In this document: piece by piece, positions 1 to 7,845 of the stretch
How positions within the stretch are numbered: position 1 is the stretch's first letter
Layout: the number at the start of each line of letters is the position of its first letter
Source of the DNA: Spirosoma endophyticum
Lineage (GTDB): Bacteria > Bacteroidota > Bacteroidia > Cytophagales > Spirosomataceae
Direction: 5' to 3'
Assembly: GCF_900112365.1 (NCBI RefSeq)
Contig: NZ_FOLQ01000004.1
Coordinates: forward strand, 248,001 to 312,000
DNA: 64,000 nt
Notes under the pieces: model-generated
Databases searched by the model: none
What the model was told of the DNA's origin: nothing
The model's input: the letters and a program-made list of their open reading frames with translations, nothing else
Made by a program: the position numbers and the translations under genes

Positions 1-1032
1 ATCGAAGTTTATCGGGGTAATCAGGTAGCGGAACGAAATTTGGGCATTTACGCGCTGTACGTCCTCTTCTATCCGCAGCTAGTGGCGGGGCCCATTGAGC
101 GACCGCAAAATGTGCTCCACCAGTTCCGCTATTTTCATGCATTTGACTGGGTTCGGGTCCGGCATGGGTTGCTGCAAATGGCGGGTGGATTCATCAAAAA
201 AGTGGTTATTGCCGACCGCATGGCGCTGGTTGTCGACCCGGCGTTTAGCCATGCCACCACAACCGGCAGTTCGACACTATTGCTGGCGGCCGTCTTTTAT
301 TCGATTCAGATTTACTGCGACTTTTCGGGCTATACCGACATTGCCATTGGCGCCGGTAACGTATTGGGCATCAAAATGATGCAGAACTTCAACATGCCTT
401 ATCTGGCCGCATCGATCAGCGATTTCTGGCGTCGCTGGCATATTTCGCTGTCTACCTGGTTTCGCGATTATGTCTATATTCCGCTGGGAGGAAACCGCCG
501 GTCAGCCCCTCGAACGTACCTGAATACGTTTATCATATTTGGCTTGAGTGGCCTCTGGCATGGTGCCGACTGGAAATTTATTATCTGGGGACTTCTGCAC
601 GGATTTTACCTGGTGGTGGGGCAGCTGTGGTCAAAACAAAGCCCGATTACCCCGGCATCCCCACAGGTAAAATACAAACAAAATAGCTTTAGTTCTGTCA
701 ATCTCGGTCATCTGACAAACCAGTTTCTGACCTTTACACTGGTTACACTGACGTGGGTATTTTTCCGGGCCAATACCACGGGGGACGCGTTTATGATTTT
801 ACGCAAAATACTGTCGTTCAACTACACAGAGCCGATTCAGGCCGCTATCCAGCCCGCCGAACTTGTTTTTTGCTTTTTGCTAATGGCCTGTTTGCTGGTG
901 GAGAACCGCTGGATTTCGTTTATCAAACAGGCAGATAACCGGGCTTTCTGGATTGCAATACCCGTGTTAGTCTTCATTTGCTATTTCTTCGGCGTCTTTA
1001 CGGCCAACCAATTCATTTACTTCCAGTTCTGA
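1..1032 (+). CDS. MBOAT-family membrane O-acyltransferase (AlgI-like), 5' truncated by the window
   Basis: The reading frame is open to base 1, so the N-terminus lies outside the window; 343 residues are visible. MBOAT proteins such as AlgI move an acyl (usually acetyl) group across the inner membrane onto an exported polysaccharide. What is seen: many hydrophobic segments; the family signature FYPQLVAGPIERP near the visible start; DFWRRWHISLSTW; and GLWHGADW, whose His (codon 559-561) is the conserved MBOAT active-site histidine, followed by a second conserved His in GLLHG. The downstream gene starts 10 nt after the stop and has an SGNH fold signature, the usual partner of this enzyme type. 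The acylated polymer cannot be read from the sequence. The TTG at 40 could serve as a start only if the family N-terminus were missing, which is unlikely. Confidence 0.9.
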   Translation: MEVYRGNQVAERNLGIYALYVLFYPQLVAGPIERPQNVLHQFRYFHAFDWVRVRHGLLQMAGGFIKKVVIADRMALVVDPAFSHATTTGSSTLLLAAVFYSIQIYCDFSGYTDIAIGAGNVLGIKMMQNFNMPYLAASISDFWRRWHISLSTWFRDYVYIPLGGNRRSAPRTYLNTFIIFGLSGLWHGADWKFIIWGLLHGFYLVVGQLWSKQSPITPASPQVKYKQNSFSSVNLGHLTNQFLTFTLVTLTWVFFRANTTGDAFMILRKILSFNYTEPIQAAIQPAELVFCFLLMACLLVENRWISFIKQADNRAFWIAIPVLVFICYFFGVFTANQFIYFQF

Positions 1033-1042
1033 CCGCAACGCT

Positions 1043-2098
1043 ATGATCAGTAACGTATTAAAATGGTTTTTTCTGGTGGCATCAGGCGGCATCCTCTTCG
1101 TAGCACTTTCGCCCGAAACACAACGGTGGCTGGACCAAAAACACCTGATCCCCAACCAGTACAGTCATGGGGATTTGTATAACATAACCAACCTCAGAGC
1201 CTTTCGGGAAGCGAATTTCGGCGAAAATACCAATCTGGTTGACGCCGACATTCCCAAGAAGCATAAGGATGTCCATCTGTATACAATAGGCGACAGCTTC
1301 ACGGCAATGGATACGGTTTACTACGCGGGTGGACGTAATAGGCACGTTTGGGTCGGCGAAAAGGATGCCCCGACGGTTGCCCCACTGGACACAACCAAAA
1401 AAAATATTCTGGTCATTGAGTTTATCGAACGTGTACTTCAGGAGCGGTTATACAAGCCTGATTACGAAAAGATATACATTCAGAATGGATTTGCCCAAAC
1501 GGCCCAGCCGGTTGTTGCCCAGCCAAAACCTGTCGAAGAAAGTACAGTAAAGAGTTGGTTATTAGCTCGTTTCGCTAGTGATATAAACCAGAGGCTTGAA
1601 TTCTTGCTGTTCAATACAAGACCGTTCATCTGGTTCAAAGAGATGAAAGCGCAGTTATTGCTCGATTTGTTTGGGCGAGTGCCGGGAGCTGTTATTTCGC
1701 AGGATAAGAAGCACCTTTTTTACCAGCCTGAAGCCAATAACGAATACATCCTCAGCGCTTTTCGTCCGCTGTCAGATCAACGGCTCGATACGCTGGTCAC
1801 CAATTTAAATACCATCCGGCAACATTACCTGCACATGGGTTTCGATGAAGTTTATGTGTGTATGATCCCCAACAAGGTGACGATCCTGGACCCGACCTAT
1901 GGTCAGTATAATCATCAGATTGAGCGCATTGAAGCCAATCCGCGCTTACAGGCACCAATCCTGACCATGATTGATACGTTGCGGCAACACCCGGAATGGT
2001 ACCATCTTGGCGATGGCCACTGGAATAAGGAAGGGAAGCGATTCTGGCTGCGCCGGGTTAATCAACTGGCGGCTACCTGGTCCAGCGATCACGATTGA
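1043..2098 (+). CDS. AlgJ/AlgX-like SGNH-type acetyltransferase partner
   Basis: A 351-residue protein with one N-terminal hydrophobic segment (about residues 5-22), which should anchor the rest in the periplasm. Seen: GDSFTAMDT at about 83-91, the nucleophile block of SGNH hydrolases (Ser85), and GDGHWN near residue 323, giving an Asp-x-His pair (D324, H326) like the DTHW pair of AlgJ/AlgX proteins. Known: in alginate and other exopolysaccharide systems an MBOAT protein passes acetyl to such a periplasmic SGNH protein, which esterifies the sugar. The start lies 10 nt after the MBOAT stop, so the two are probably co-transcribed. Overall similarity to AlgJ is weak, and the assignment rests on motifs plus neighbour. 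It could also be an acetyl esterase. Confidence 0.72.
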   Translation: MISNVLKWFFLVASGGILFVALSPETQRWLDQKHLIPNQYSHGDLYNITNLRAFREANFGENTNLVDADIPKKHKDVHLYTIGDSFTAMDTVYYAGGRNRHVWVGEKDAPTVAPLDTTKKNILVIEFIERVLQERLYKPDYEKIYIQNGFAQTAQPVVAQPKPVEESTVKSWLLARFASDINQRLEFLLFNTRPFIWFKEMKAQLLLDLFGRVPGAVISQDKKHLFYQPEANNEYILSAFRPLSDQRLDTLVTNLNTIRQHYLHMGFDEVYVCMIPNKVTILDPTYGQYNHQIERIEANPRLQAPILTMIDTLRQHPEWYHLGDGHWNKEGKRFWLRRVNQLAATWSSDHD

Positions 2099-2209
2099 TT
2101 CCACAACATTCGTTTCCCGGCTTTTCTGAGCTAACTTTATAGGGTGCCGAAACAATCGTGTGGAATTTAGTCCGTTCCTGCATCTATACAGTAAGTAGCC
2201 TGGCAGCGC

Positions 2210-2794
2210 ATGTTCCTAAAGCGATTTCGTAAACCCAAACCCACTACCGATCTGGAGTATGTCGCGGCTTACCGCGCCACGGGCGATTTGGCCGTGTTGG
2301 GTGAACTTTACGAGCGGCATATGGAACTGATCTACGCTGTTTGTTACAATTACCTGCGCGACGAAGACGAAGCAAAAGATGCCGTTATGCATCTCTTCGA
2401 GCAATTAGTGACCGACCTGCTACGTCATGATGTGCAGCAGTTTGGTGCCTGGCTCCACAGCGTTGCCCGCAACTATTGCCTGATGCAACTCCGTAAAAAC
2501 CAGGCTCATCCAAAAACAACACTGGTTACTAACGGCGTTGATGAAATCGATGATGAGTCACTGAATAAATTATTGATTGATGAAACAACTGACTCGGACC
2601 TGGAGGAAGACCTGAGCCGTATGGAAAGTTGCCTGCAAACATTGCCACCGGAGCAACAAACCTGCCTGACGCTGTTTTATCTGGACCGAAAAACGTACAC
2701 CGAAGTGGCCGATATAACGGGTTACGACCTGAAACAAGTGAAAAGTTACTTGCAAAATGGCCGCCGAAATTTGAAAATTTGTATGCAAAAGTAA
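2210..2794 (+). CDS. ECF-type RNA polymerase sigma factor
   Basis: 194 residues, the usual ECF length. Region 2 spans about residues 17-84 (YAVCYNYLRDEDEAKDAVMHLFEQ and the following helix; the acidic DEDEAKDAV block is typical of region 2.2-2.3). Region 4 spans about 132-186 (LQTLPPEQQTCLTLFYLDR, then a helix-turn-helix TYTEVADITGYDLKQVKSYL and a basic tail RRNLKICMQK). It would bind core RNA polymerase and direct it to a small regulon. The next gene encodes a small single-span membrane protein and is a likely anti-sigma factor. There is no FecR/SusC neighbour, so the signal is unknown. The stop codon is the left edge of a perfect palindrome (2791-2845). Confidence 0.92.
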   Translation: MFLKRFRKPKPTTDLEYVAAYRATGDLAVLGELYERHMELIYAVCYNYLRDEDEAKDAVMHLFEQLVTDLLRHDVQQFGAWLHSVARNYCLMQLRKNQAHPKTTLVTNGVDEIDDESLNKLLIDETTDSDLEEDLSRMESCLQTLPPEQQTCLTLFYLDRKTYTEVADITGYDLKQVKSYLQNGRRNLKICMQK

Positions 2795-2845
2795 CGCGGG
2801 TGGAAACCCGCAAGTAGCTTAAACACGGGTTTCCACCCGCGTTAC
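2791..2845. repeat. Perfect 20-bp inverted repeat between sigma and anti-sigma genes
   Basis: Bases 2791-2810 and 2826-2845 are exact reverse complements, with a 15-nt loop. The left arm contains the TAA stop of the sigma gene (2792-2794) and the right arm ends 8 nt before the ATG of the next gene. There is no T-run after it, so it may be an attenuator or mRNA-stabilising hairpin rather than a full terminator. A decayed copy of the same element (core GTGGAAACCCG) lies at 62818-62864. Confidence 0.85.
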
Positions 2846-2853
2846 TTATTGAT

Positions 2854-3300
2854 ATGAACGACCAACTGACATTCGACGATTTACGGGCTTATCAGGCCGG
2901 CCAGCTGAGCGGCCCGGCCCGGCACCGTGTAGAGCGAATTTTGCTGGAAAATCCCTTTTACGCCGACGCATTGTCAGGTTTGGAAGCCATGCAGCAAACG
3001 GCGTCTACGCTGGCGGCCGGGCCAATGACCGACCAAATGGCTGATTTACGTGATGCACTTCACCAGCGCATTCATGAGTCGGCAACGCCGAAACGACTCT
3101 GGCCACTCTGGATTGCGACCACTACAGCCGCTATTCTATTCATGCTGGCCATGGCGATCTACTTTATCTTCTTCGCGCCCAAGCAAGCCAGGAAGCCTCC
3201 GCTTAAACCTGCTCACACAGTTACAAACGTAATACCTGACAAACCAGCTAATCAGCAGGGCGCCGACGTAGCAACGTATCATTCAGGCATTTTAAGCTAG
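2854..3300 (+). CDS. Small single-span membrane protein, probable anti-sigma factor
   Basis: 148 residues. The N-terminal 75 residues are cytoplasmic in character (LTFDDLRAYQAGQLSGPARHRVERILLENPFYADAL), resembling the helical start of Bacteroidota anti-sigma proteins, where a short domain about a 'layl.G.Ls..e...ie..l...p...da..gl' pattern precedes the membrane span. One transmembrane segment lies at about 83-107, followed by a short Lys/Pro-rich periplasmic tail. No zinc-binding HxxxCxxC is present. The role is inferred from position directly behind the ECF sigma gene and from this layout; no enzyme motif is visible. Confidence 0.65.
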   Translation: MNDQLTFDDLRAYQAGQLSGPARHRVERILLENPFYADALSGLEAMQQTASTLAAGPMTDQMADLRDALHQRIHESATPKRLWPLWIATTTAAILFMLAMAIYFIFFAPKQARKPPLKPAHTVTNVIPDKPANQQGADVATYHSGILS

Positions 3301-3485
3301 CTTGTCTCTCCTATAAAGGAAGAGCATTACGCCCAGGTTGTTGCGTTAAAACCCCTGTATACCCAGTCATTTTGGCCGCAATTTTACCTATGGTTTTTGG
3401 CAATTTCTGAGATATTCTTCTGAAACGGTAAAACATTTGTCGGACATCAGACGTTAACCGGGCATATCAACTTATTGTTTTCTCC

Positions 3486-4175
3486 ATGTTTCGCCCAATT
3501 TCAGTACGCTCTACTTTACTAGTTTTTCTATTCGTTTCCTGCTGTCTATCAAGCACTTTTGCCCAACAACGCTTTACAGCCGGACCACGTATCGGCTTGA
3601 ATATGTCTAATTACTGGGGCAATGCAGATCACATGTCATTCAAGCCTGGGTTGGCAGCTGGTGGTTTTTTAATGTACAGTTCCCTGAATCACTTCGGAAT
3701 TTCAGCTGACGTCATGTATATGCAGCGGGGAGCCAAATATGACGACGGTCGCTACAAGTTTACCCAACACGTCAATTACCTGGAAATTCCGATAGTAGCC
3801 CGCTATTTTCTCACCTTATCCGGTAATTTCAGGCCCAATGTCTTCGTTGGACCTTCCCTGGCGATTAAACTCAACGCCAAACGCACGGACGGTCAGATCC
3901 TTTCGGGCCCTACTACGGTCATTAACAATGATAATACCCAGGATTTCAACAGCCTGGACTTAGGTGCTACGGGCGGTTTTCAACTTAACTGGGGAATGGG
4001 CAATCGGCAACACTTTTTGATTGATGCCCGTTATAACCTGGGACTGAGCAATGTACAGTCTAATTTGCCTAATTTGTGGGGCACACGGAATAACCTCAAT
4101 AACTCAACCATTACACTGACTCTTGGCTACGGCTTCGGCGTAGGGCGCGAGCACCCCAGTCGTTACAAGCGATAG
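3486..4175 (+). CDS. Secreted outer-membrane beta-barrel protein (PorT-like fold)
   Basis: 229 residues with a signal peptide ending in STFA|Q near residue 26. The mature part has alternating short amphipathic strands (FTAGPRIGLNMSNYW, HFGISADVMYMQRGAKY, NYLEIPIVARYF, NVFVGPSLAIKLNA, LDLGATGGFQLNW, HFLIDARYNLGLSNV, STITLTLGYGFGVG), which match the small outer-membrane barrel family of Bacteroidota that includes PorT-like proteins. It is an integral outer-membrane protein by inference. No enzymatic motif is present, and its particular function cannot be named. It is followed by a hairpin at 4208-4257 and stands alone as a transcription unit. Confidence 0.78.
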   Translation: MFRPISVRSTLLVFLFVSCCLSSTFAQQRFTAGPRIGLNMSNYWGNADHMSFKPGLAAGGFLMYSSLNHFGISADVMYMQRGAKYDDGRYKFTQHVNYLEIPIVARYFLTLSGNFRPNVFVGPSLAIKLNAKRTDGQILSGPTTVINNDNTQDFNSLDLGATGGFQLNWGMGNRQHFLIDARYNLGLSNVQSNLPNLWGTRNNLNNSTITLTLGYGFGVGREHPSRYKR

Positions 4176-4207
4176 TAAAACAGGTAGTTTCACGAATAGA
4201 CTACTAT

Positions 4208-4257
4208 AGGAATCGCCTTTATCATGCTTGTTGATAGCTATGGTAAAGGCGATTCCT
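4208..4257 (+). terminator. Hairpin after the outer-membrane protein gene
   Basis: Perfect 14-bp arms (4208-4221 and 4244-4257) around a 22-nt loop, lying 32 nt after the stop at 4175. The long loop and lack of a clean T-run make it a moderate terminator call. It overlaps the apparent N-terminal extension of the downstream frame, which argues that the true start of the next gene is further right, at 4351. Confidence 0.6.
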
Positions 4258-4316
4258 TGTTTCGTTCAAAATTCCATGGCTGTTTTTATTAAGGCAGTCG
4301 TAGGAAATAGTTTTCG

Positions 4317-4324
4317 TATTTTTG
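4317..4324 (+). promoter_or_regulatory. Bacteroidota -7 box (TATTTTTG) for the GH3 gene
   Basis: TATTTTTG fits the Bacteroidota TAnnTTTG -7 consensus, 26 nt upstream of the ATG at 4351. No clear TTG is seen at the -33 position. Its place supports the start at 4351, because the upstream in-frame ATG at 4228 would lie before the promoter. Confidence 0.5.
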
Positions 4325-4350
4325 AGGCTTCAGATTCAATTCATCAGCTC

Positions 4351-7300
4351 ATGCCCTTCTGTCGGTCCCTTCTGTTTGGTTTATTCAGCGTTCTTTTATC
4401 CCTCCCGGCTTTTGCCCAAACAACCACGCCTACTTTTTTTCAACTCAATGCCCGTCAGAATTGCTGGGTTGATTCGGTCTTTACGAACATGTCGCCCGAC
4501 GACCGTATTGCCCAGTTGATCATGGTAGCCGGTTATTCAAACCGTAAACCAACCTATGAAGATTCGCTGATCAGGCTCGTGCAAACGAATAAACTGGGTG
4601 GCGTTGTGATGTTTCAGGGTGGCCCCGTCCGGCAGGCTCAACTGACGAACCGACTGCAGAAAGCCTCGCCAGTACCTTTACTGATCGCCATGGATGCCGA
4701 ATGGGGGCTGGCCATGCGCCTGGACAGCACCGTTCGCTACCCGTACCAGATGACGCTCGGTGCCATGCAGGGCGCGGGTTCCGATTCGCTGATTTACCAG
4801 ATGGGTGCCAACCTGGCTAAGCAGGCTCGTCGTTTAGGCGTTCACGTTAATTTTGCCCCGTCTGTCGATGTTAATAACAACCCGAACAATCCGGTCATTA
4901 ATTTCCGGTCGTTTGGCGAAGATAAGTATGCCGTTTCGCGTAAAGCGCTTGCCTACATGCGCGGCATGCAGGATAACAACCTGCTAACCAGTCTTAAGCA
5001 TTTTCCCGGCCACGGTGACACCGGTACCGACTCGCACTACGATTTACCCTTAATTACGAAGAGCCGAGCCCAGCTTGATTCACTCGAACTCTACCCCTTC
5101 CGGCAGCTAATCAAGGCGGGTGCAGCAGGCGTAATGATCGCCCATTTGAGCATTCCGGCCTTAGACACAACGCGTAATCGCCCCTCAACACTCTCCCCTG
5201 CCATCGTTACCAACCTGCTCAAAAACGAACTGGGTTTTCAGGGTCTGGTCTTTTCGGACGCGATGAACATGAAAGGCGTAACGAAGTACTTCCCTTCCGG
5301 GCAAGCCGACGAATTAGGCCTCGAAGCTGGAATGGACGTACTGGAATTTACCGAGGACGTACCAGCTGCCTTAGCTCAGATCAAGGCGGCTATCGCTACT
5401 GGCCGACTTACTCAGGCCGCTTTGGACAGCCGTTGCCTCAAAGTGCTACGTGCCAAAGCCTGGGTTGGACTGGATCAGTATAAGCCCATCGTGCTAGAAA
5501 ATCTGGTGAGCGATATCAATCCTGTTCGTGATGAGCTGCTCAACCGTAAATTCACCGAAGCCAGCCTAACGGTTCTGAAAAACGACCGAAACCTGCTGCC
5601 CTTGCAGCGATTAGATACGTTGCGCATTGCATCCGTGGCAATTGAGAGTGACAAAATCACGGCGTTTCAGCAAATGGCGGGCAACTACACGCAGATCGAC
5701 CATTTTAACATTACATCCAAAACCCCCGATTCAACGCTGGCGCACGTACTTGATTCACTCAGGAATTACAACCTGCTTCTGGTCGACGTTCACCTGAACA
5801 ACATCCGGCCCGCAGTGCAATATGGTCTTCAGGCAAAAACGGCTGGACTGGTTAGCGAGTTGGTCGCTACGGGCAAAGCTGTCGTCACAGTCTTTGGCAA
5901 TACCTATGTTCTGGACAAACTCACGTTTCCGATGGATACGGCCCAGCCTAGTCGGAGCATCGAACAGGCGCGGGCGATTGTCATGCCGTATCAACTCACA
6001 ACGTATACCGAAGAATTGTCAGCCCAGTTGATTTTCGGGGCTATCGGTGCATTAGGAAAATTGCCTGTAACCGTCAATCAGCGCTTCCGAATCGGCGATG
6101 GTATACCTGTTCAATCCAACGGGCGACTCAAATACACAATTCCCGAAGAGGTTGGCATTAACAGTGTGTTCCTGACGCAGCAAGTTGACTCCTTAGTGAA
6201 CGTAGGACTAACCCAAAAGGCATTTCCGGGTTGTGTGGTGCAAATGGCGAAGGATGGCAAAGTAATTTTCCGCAAAGCCTACGGTCAGCATACGTACGAT
6301 GCCTCCCTCGGTGCGGAGCCCAAACCCGTGCAGTTGGACGACCTCTACGACATGGCATCGGTGACGAAAGTAAGTACGTCGACCCCTGCCCTGATGCGCT
6401 TAGTGGACGAAGGCAAGTTCAATCTGAATGGAAAAATGGGAGATTATCTGCCCAGCTTTAAGAAATCGAATAAAGCGAATCTCCTCTGGCGAGACGTATT
6501 AACGCACCAAGCCCGGTTGAAAGCATGGATTCCTTTCTGGATGGATACCAAAAATCCAGACGGTACGTGGAAACCAAAAACGTTTAAAACTGAAGAGTCT
6601 GGCCGGTATCCAATTGAGGTGACCGATAGTCTGTATGAATTCAGAAAGTACCCGCAGACGATTTATGAACAGATCCGGGACTCGCCCCTGAACGCGAAGA
6701 AGGAGTATGTTTATTCCGATTTATCGTTTATTCTTTACCCGCAAATCGTGAAGCGACTAACGGACGTAGATTTTGAGGATTACCTCAAAACGACCTTTTA
6801 TCGGCCGCTTGGTGCCAGTACGTTAACATTCAAACCGCGCCGGTTTTATTCGCTCAATCGGATCGTACCAACAGAATATGACTCGCTGTTCCGAAAAACA
6901 CTCATCTGGGGACGCGTACACGACGAAGGCGCGGCTATGCTCGATGGGCTGTCGGGCCATGCGGGTTTGTTTGGTGACGCGAATGATTTAATGAAGGTCT
7001 ATGAAATGTATCGGCAGAAAGGCAGCTACGGTGGACAACAGTTTATTTCGGCCAAAACGATTGCCGAGTTTACGCGCTACCAGTTCCCGGAGTTAGGTAA
7101 TCGACGTGGATTGGGCTTCGACAAGCCTTCATTCAAGTACACAGGCAACGCACCGCAGTCGGCAACCAAAGCCAGTTTTGGGCACTCTGGCTTTACGGGT
7201 ACGTTCGTCTGGGTTGAGCCAGATCCTGCTTATAACCTGACCTATATCTTTTTATGCAACCGCGTTTATCCCACCCGAAATAATCCTAAACTTGCAAACC

Positions 7301-7362
7301 TGAATACCCGAACGAACATCGTTGAAGCACTTTATCAGGCCACTAAACGGGGAATGCGATGA
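4351..7362 (+). CDS. GH3 beta-N-acetylhexosaminidase-type glycosidase fused to a class C beta-lactamase-like serine hydrolase
   Basis: 1003 residues from the ATG at 4351, which gives a clean signal peptide (MPFCRSLLFGLFSVLLSLPAFAQ). Residues about 30-380 are a GH3 domain of the NagZ type: KHFPGHGDTGTDSH at about 216-229 holds the His/Asp acid-base dyad, and SDAMNMKGV at about 302-310 holds the nucleophile Asp. A GH3 C-terminal-like region follows. Residues about 600-1003 form a serine-hydrolase domain with SVTK (670-673), YSD (788-790) and HSG (945-947), matching the SxxK, YxN and KTG-type motifs of class C beta-lactamases/esterases. Such fusions are known in Bacteroidota. The likely site is the periplasm, in peptidoglycan or glycan turnover. 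The stop overlaps the DinB start (ATGA), so translation is coupled. Confidence 0.93.
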   Translation: MPFCRSLLFGLFSVLLSLPAFAQTTTPTFFQLNARQNCWVDSVFTNMSPDDRIAQLIMVAGYSNRKPTYEDSLIRLVQTNKLGGVVMFQGGPVRQAQLTNRLQKASPVPLLIAMDAEWGLAMRLDSTVRYPYQMTLGAMQGAGSDSLIYQMGANLAKQARRLGVHVNFAPSVDVNNNPNNPVINFRSFGEDKYAVSRKALAYMRGMQDNNLLTSLKHFPGHGDTGTDSHYDLPLITKSRAQLDSLELYPFRQLIKAGAAGVMIAHLSIPALDTTRNRPSTLSPAIVTNLLKNELGFQGLVFSDAMNMKGVTKYFPSGQADELGLEAGMDVLEFTEDVPAALAQIKAAIATGRLTQAALDSRCLKVLRAKAWVGLDQYKPIVLENLVSDINPVRDELLNRKFTEASLTVLKNDRNLLPLQRLDTLRIASVAIESDKITAFQQMAGNYTQIDHFNITSKTPDSTLAHVLDSLRNYNLLLVDVHLNNIRPAVQYGLQAKTAGLVSELVATGKAVVTVFGNTYVLDKLTFPMDTAQPSRSIEQARAIVMPYQLTTYTEELSAQLIFGAIGALGKLPVTVNQRFRIGDGIPVQSNGRLKYTIPEEVGINSVFLTQQVDSLVNVGLTQKAFPGCVVQMAKDGKVIFRKAYGQHTYDASLGAEPKPVQLDDLYDMASVTKVSTSTPALMRLVDEGKFNLNGKMGDYLPSFKKSNKANLLWRDVLTHQARLKAWIPFWMDTKNPDGTWKPKTFKTEESGRYPIEVTDSLYEFRKYPQTIYEQIRDSPLNAKKEYVYSDLSFILYPQIVKRLTDVDFEDYLKTTFYRPLGASTLTFKPRRFYSLNRIVPTEYDSLFRKTLIWGRVHDEGAAMLDGLSGHAGLFGDANDLMKVYEMYRQKGSYGGQQFISAKTIAEFTRYQFPELGNRRGLGFDKPSFKYTGNAPQSATKASFGHSGFTGTFVWVEPDPAYNLTYIFLCNRVYPTRNNPKLANLNTRTNIVEALYQATKRGMR

Positions 7363-7835
7363 AAGACTACCTGATTCACTTACTTGATTACGAACTCTGG
7401 GCGAATCGACGTGTGATTGATGCGCTCGAAACCGTTGCGAAACCGCCATCACGAGCGGTTGCCGTTATGGGCCACATTTTATCGGCTGAACAGGTGTGGT
7501 TTGGCCGCGTGGCGAATGAATCTGTATTTGTTTCCATCTGGGAAGACATTCCGGTTAGCTGGATGGTCGAAACGGCCGAACGCCAGCACCGCAAACTCGT
7601 TAGTTATCTGGAAGGCATACCCGAACGGGAGTTGTTGCAAATGGTGGAGTACCTTAATTCCCAGGGCAATCCATACCAAAGTACGCTGCTCGATATTCTG
7701 ACGCACATGAGTCACCATGCAGCTTACCACCGGGGCCAGGTGGTTCAGCTCATTCGCCCAATGCTGGCCGAAGCACCCATAACCGATTTTATTGTCTGGC
7801 AACGCGAAGGCATACGAAACCAGAAAACTGTATAA
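7359..7835 (+). CDS. DinB-family metal-binding four-helix protein
   Basis: 158 residues, typical for DinB/YfiT proteins. The metal triad is visible: His39 (VMGHILSAEQVWFGR) and the HxxxH pair His120/His124 (MSHHAAYHRGQV). Known members are thiol-dependent transferases acting on small molecules, or proteins of unknown role; DinB is damage-inducible in Bacillus but that is not a general function. The ATG overlaps the GH3 stop codon (ATGA), and the GH97 gene starts 10 nt after its own stop, so it sits inside a glycosidase operon. No signal peptide is present, so it is cytoplasmic. The substrate is unknown. Confidence 0.88.
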   Translation: MKDYLIHLLDYELWANRRVIDALETVAKPPSRAVAVMGHILSAEQVWFGRVANESVFVSIWEDIPVSWMVETAERQHRKLVSYLEGIPERELLQMVEYLNSQGNPYQSTLLDILTHMSHHAAYHRGQVVQLIRPMLAEAPITDFIVWQREGIRNQKTV

Positions 7836-7845
7836 GCCTACGCAT

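Noticed and set aside
4228..4350. An N-terminal extension of the GH3 protein from an earlier ATG
   Set aside because: The extension covers the preceding hairpin and the -7 box, and would bury the signal peptide behind 41 residues.
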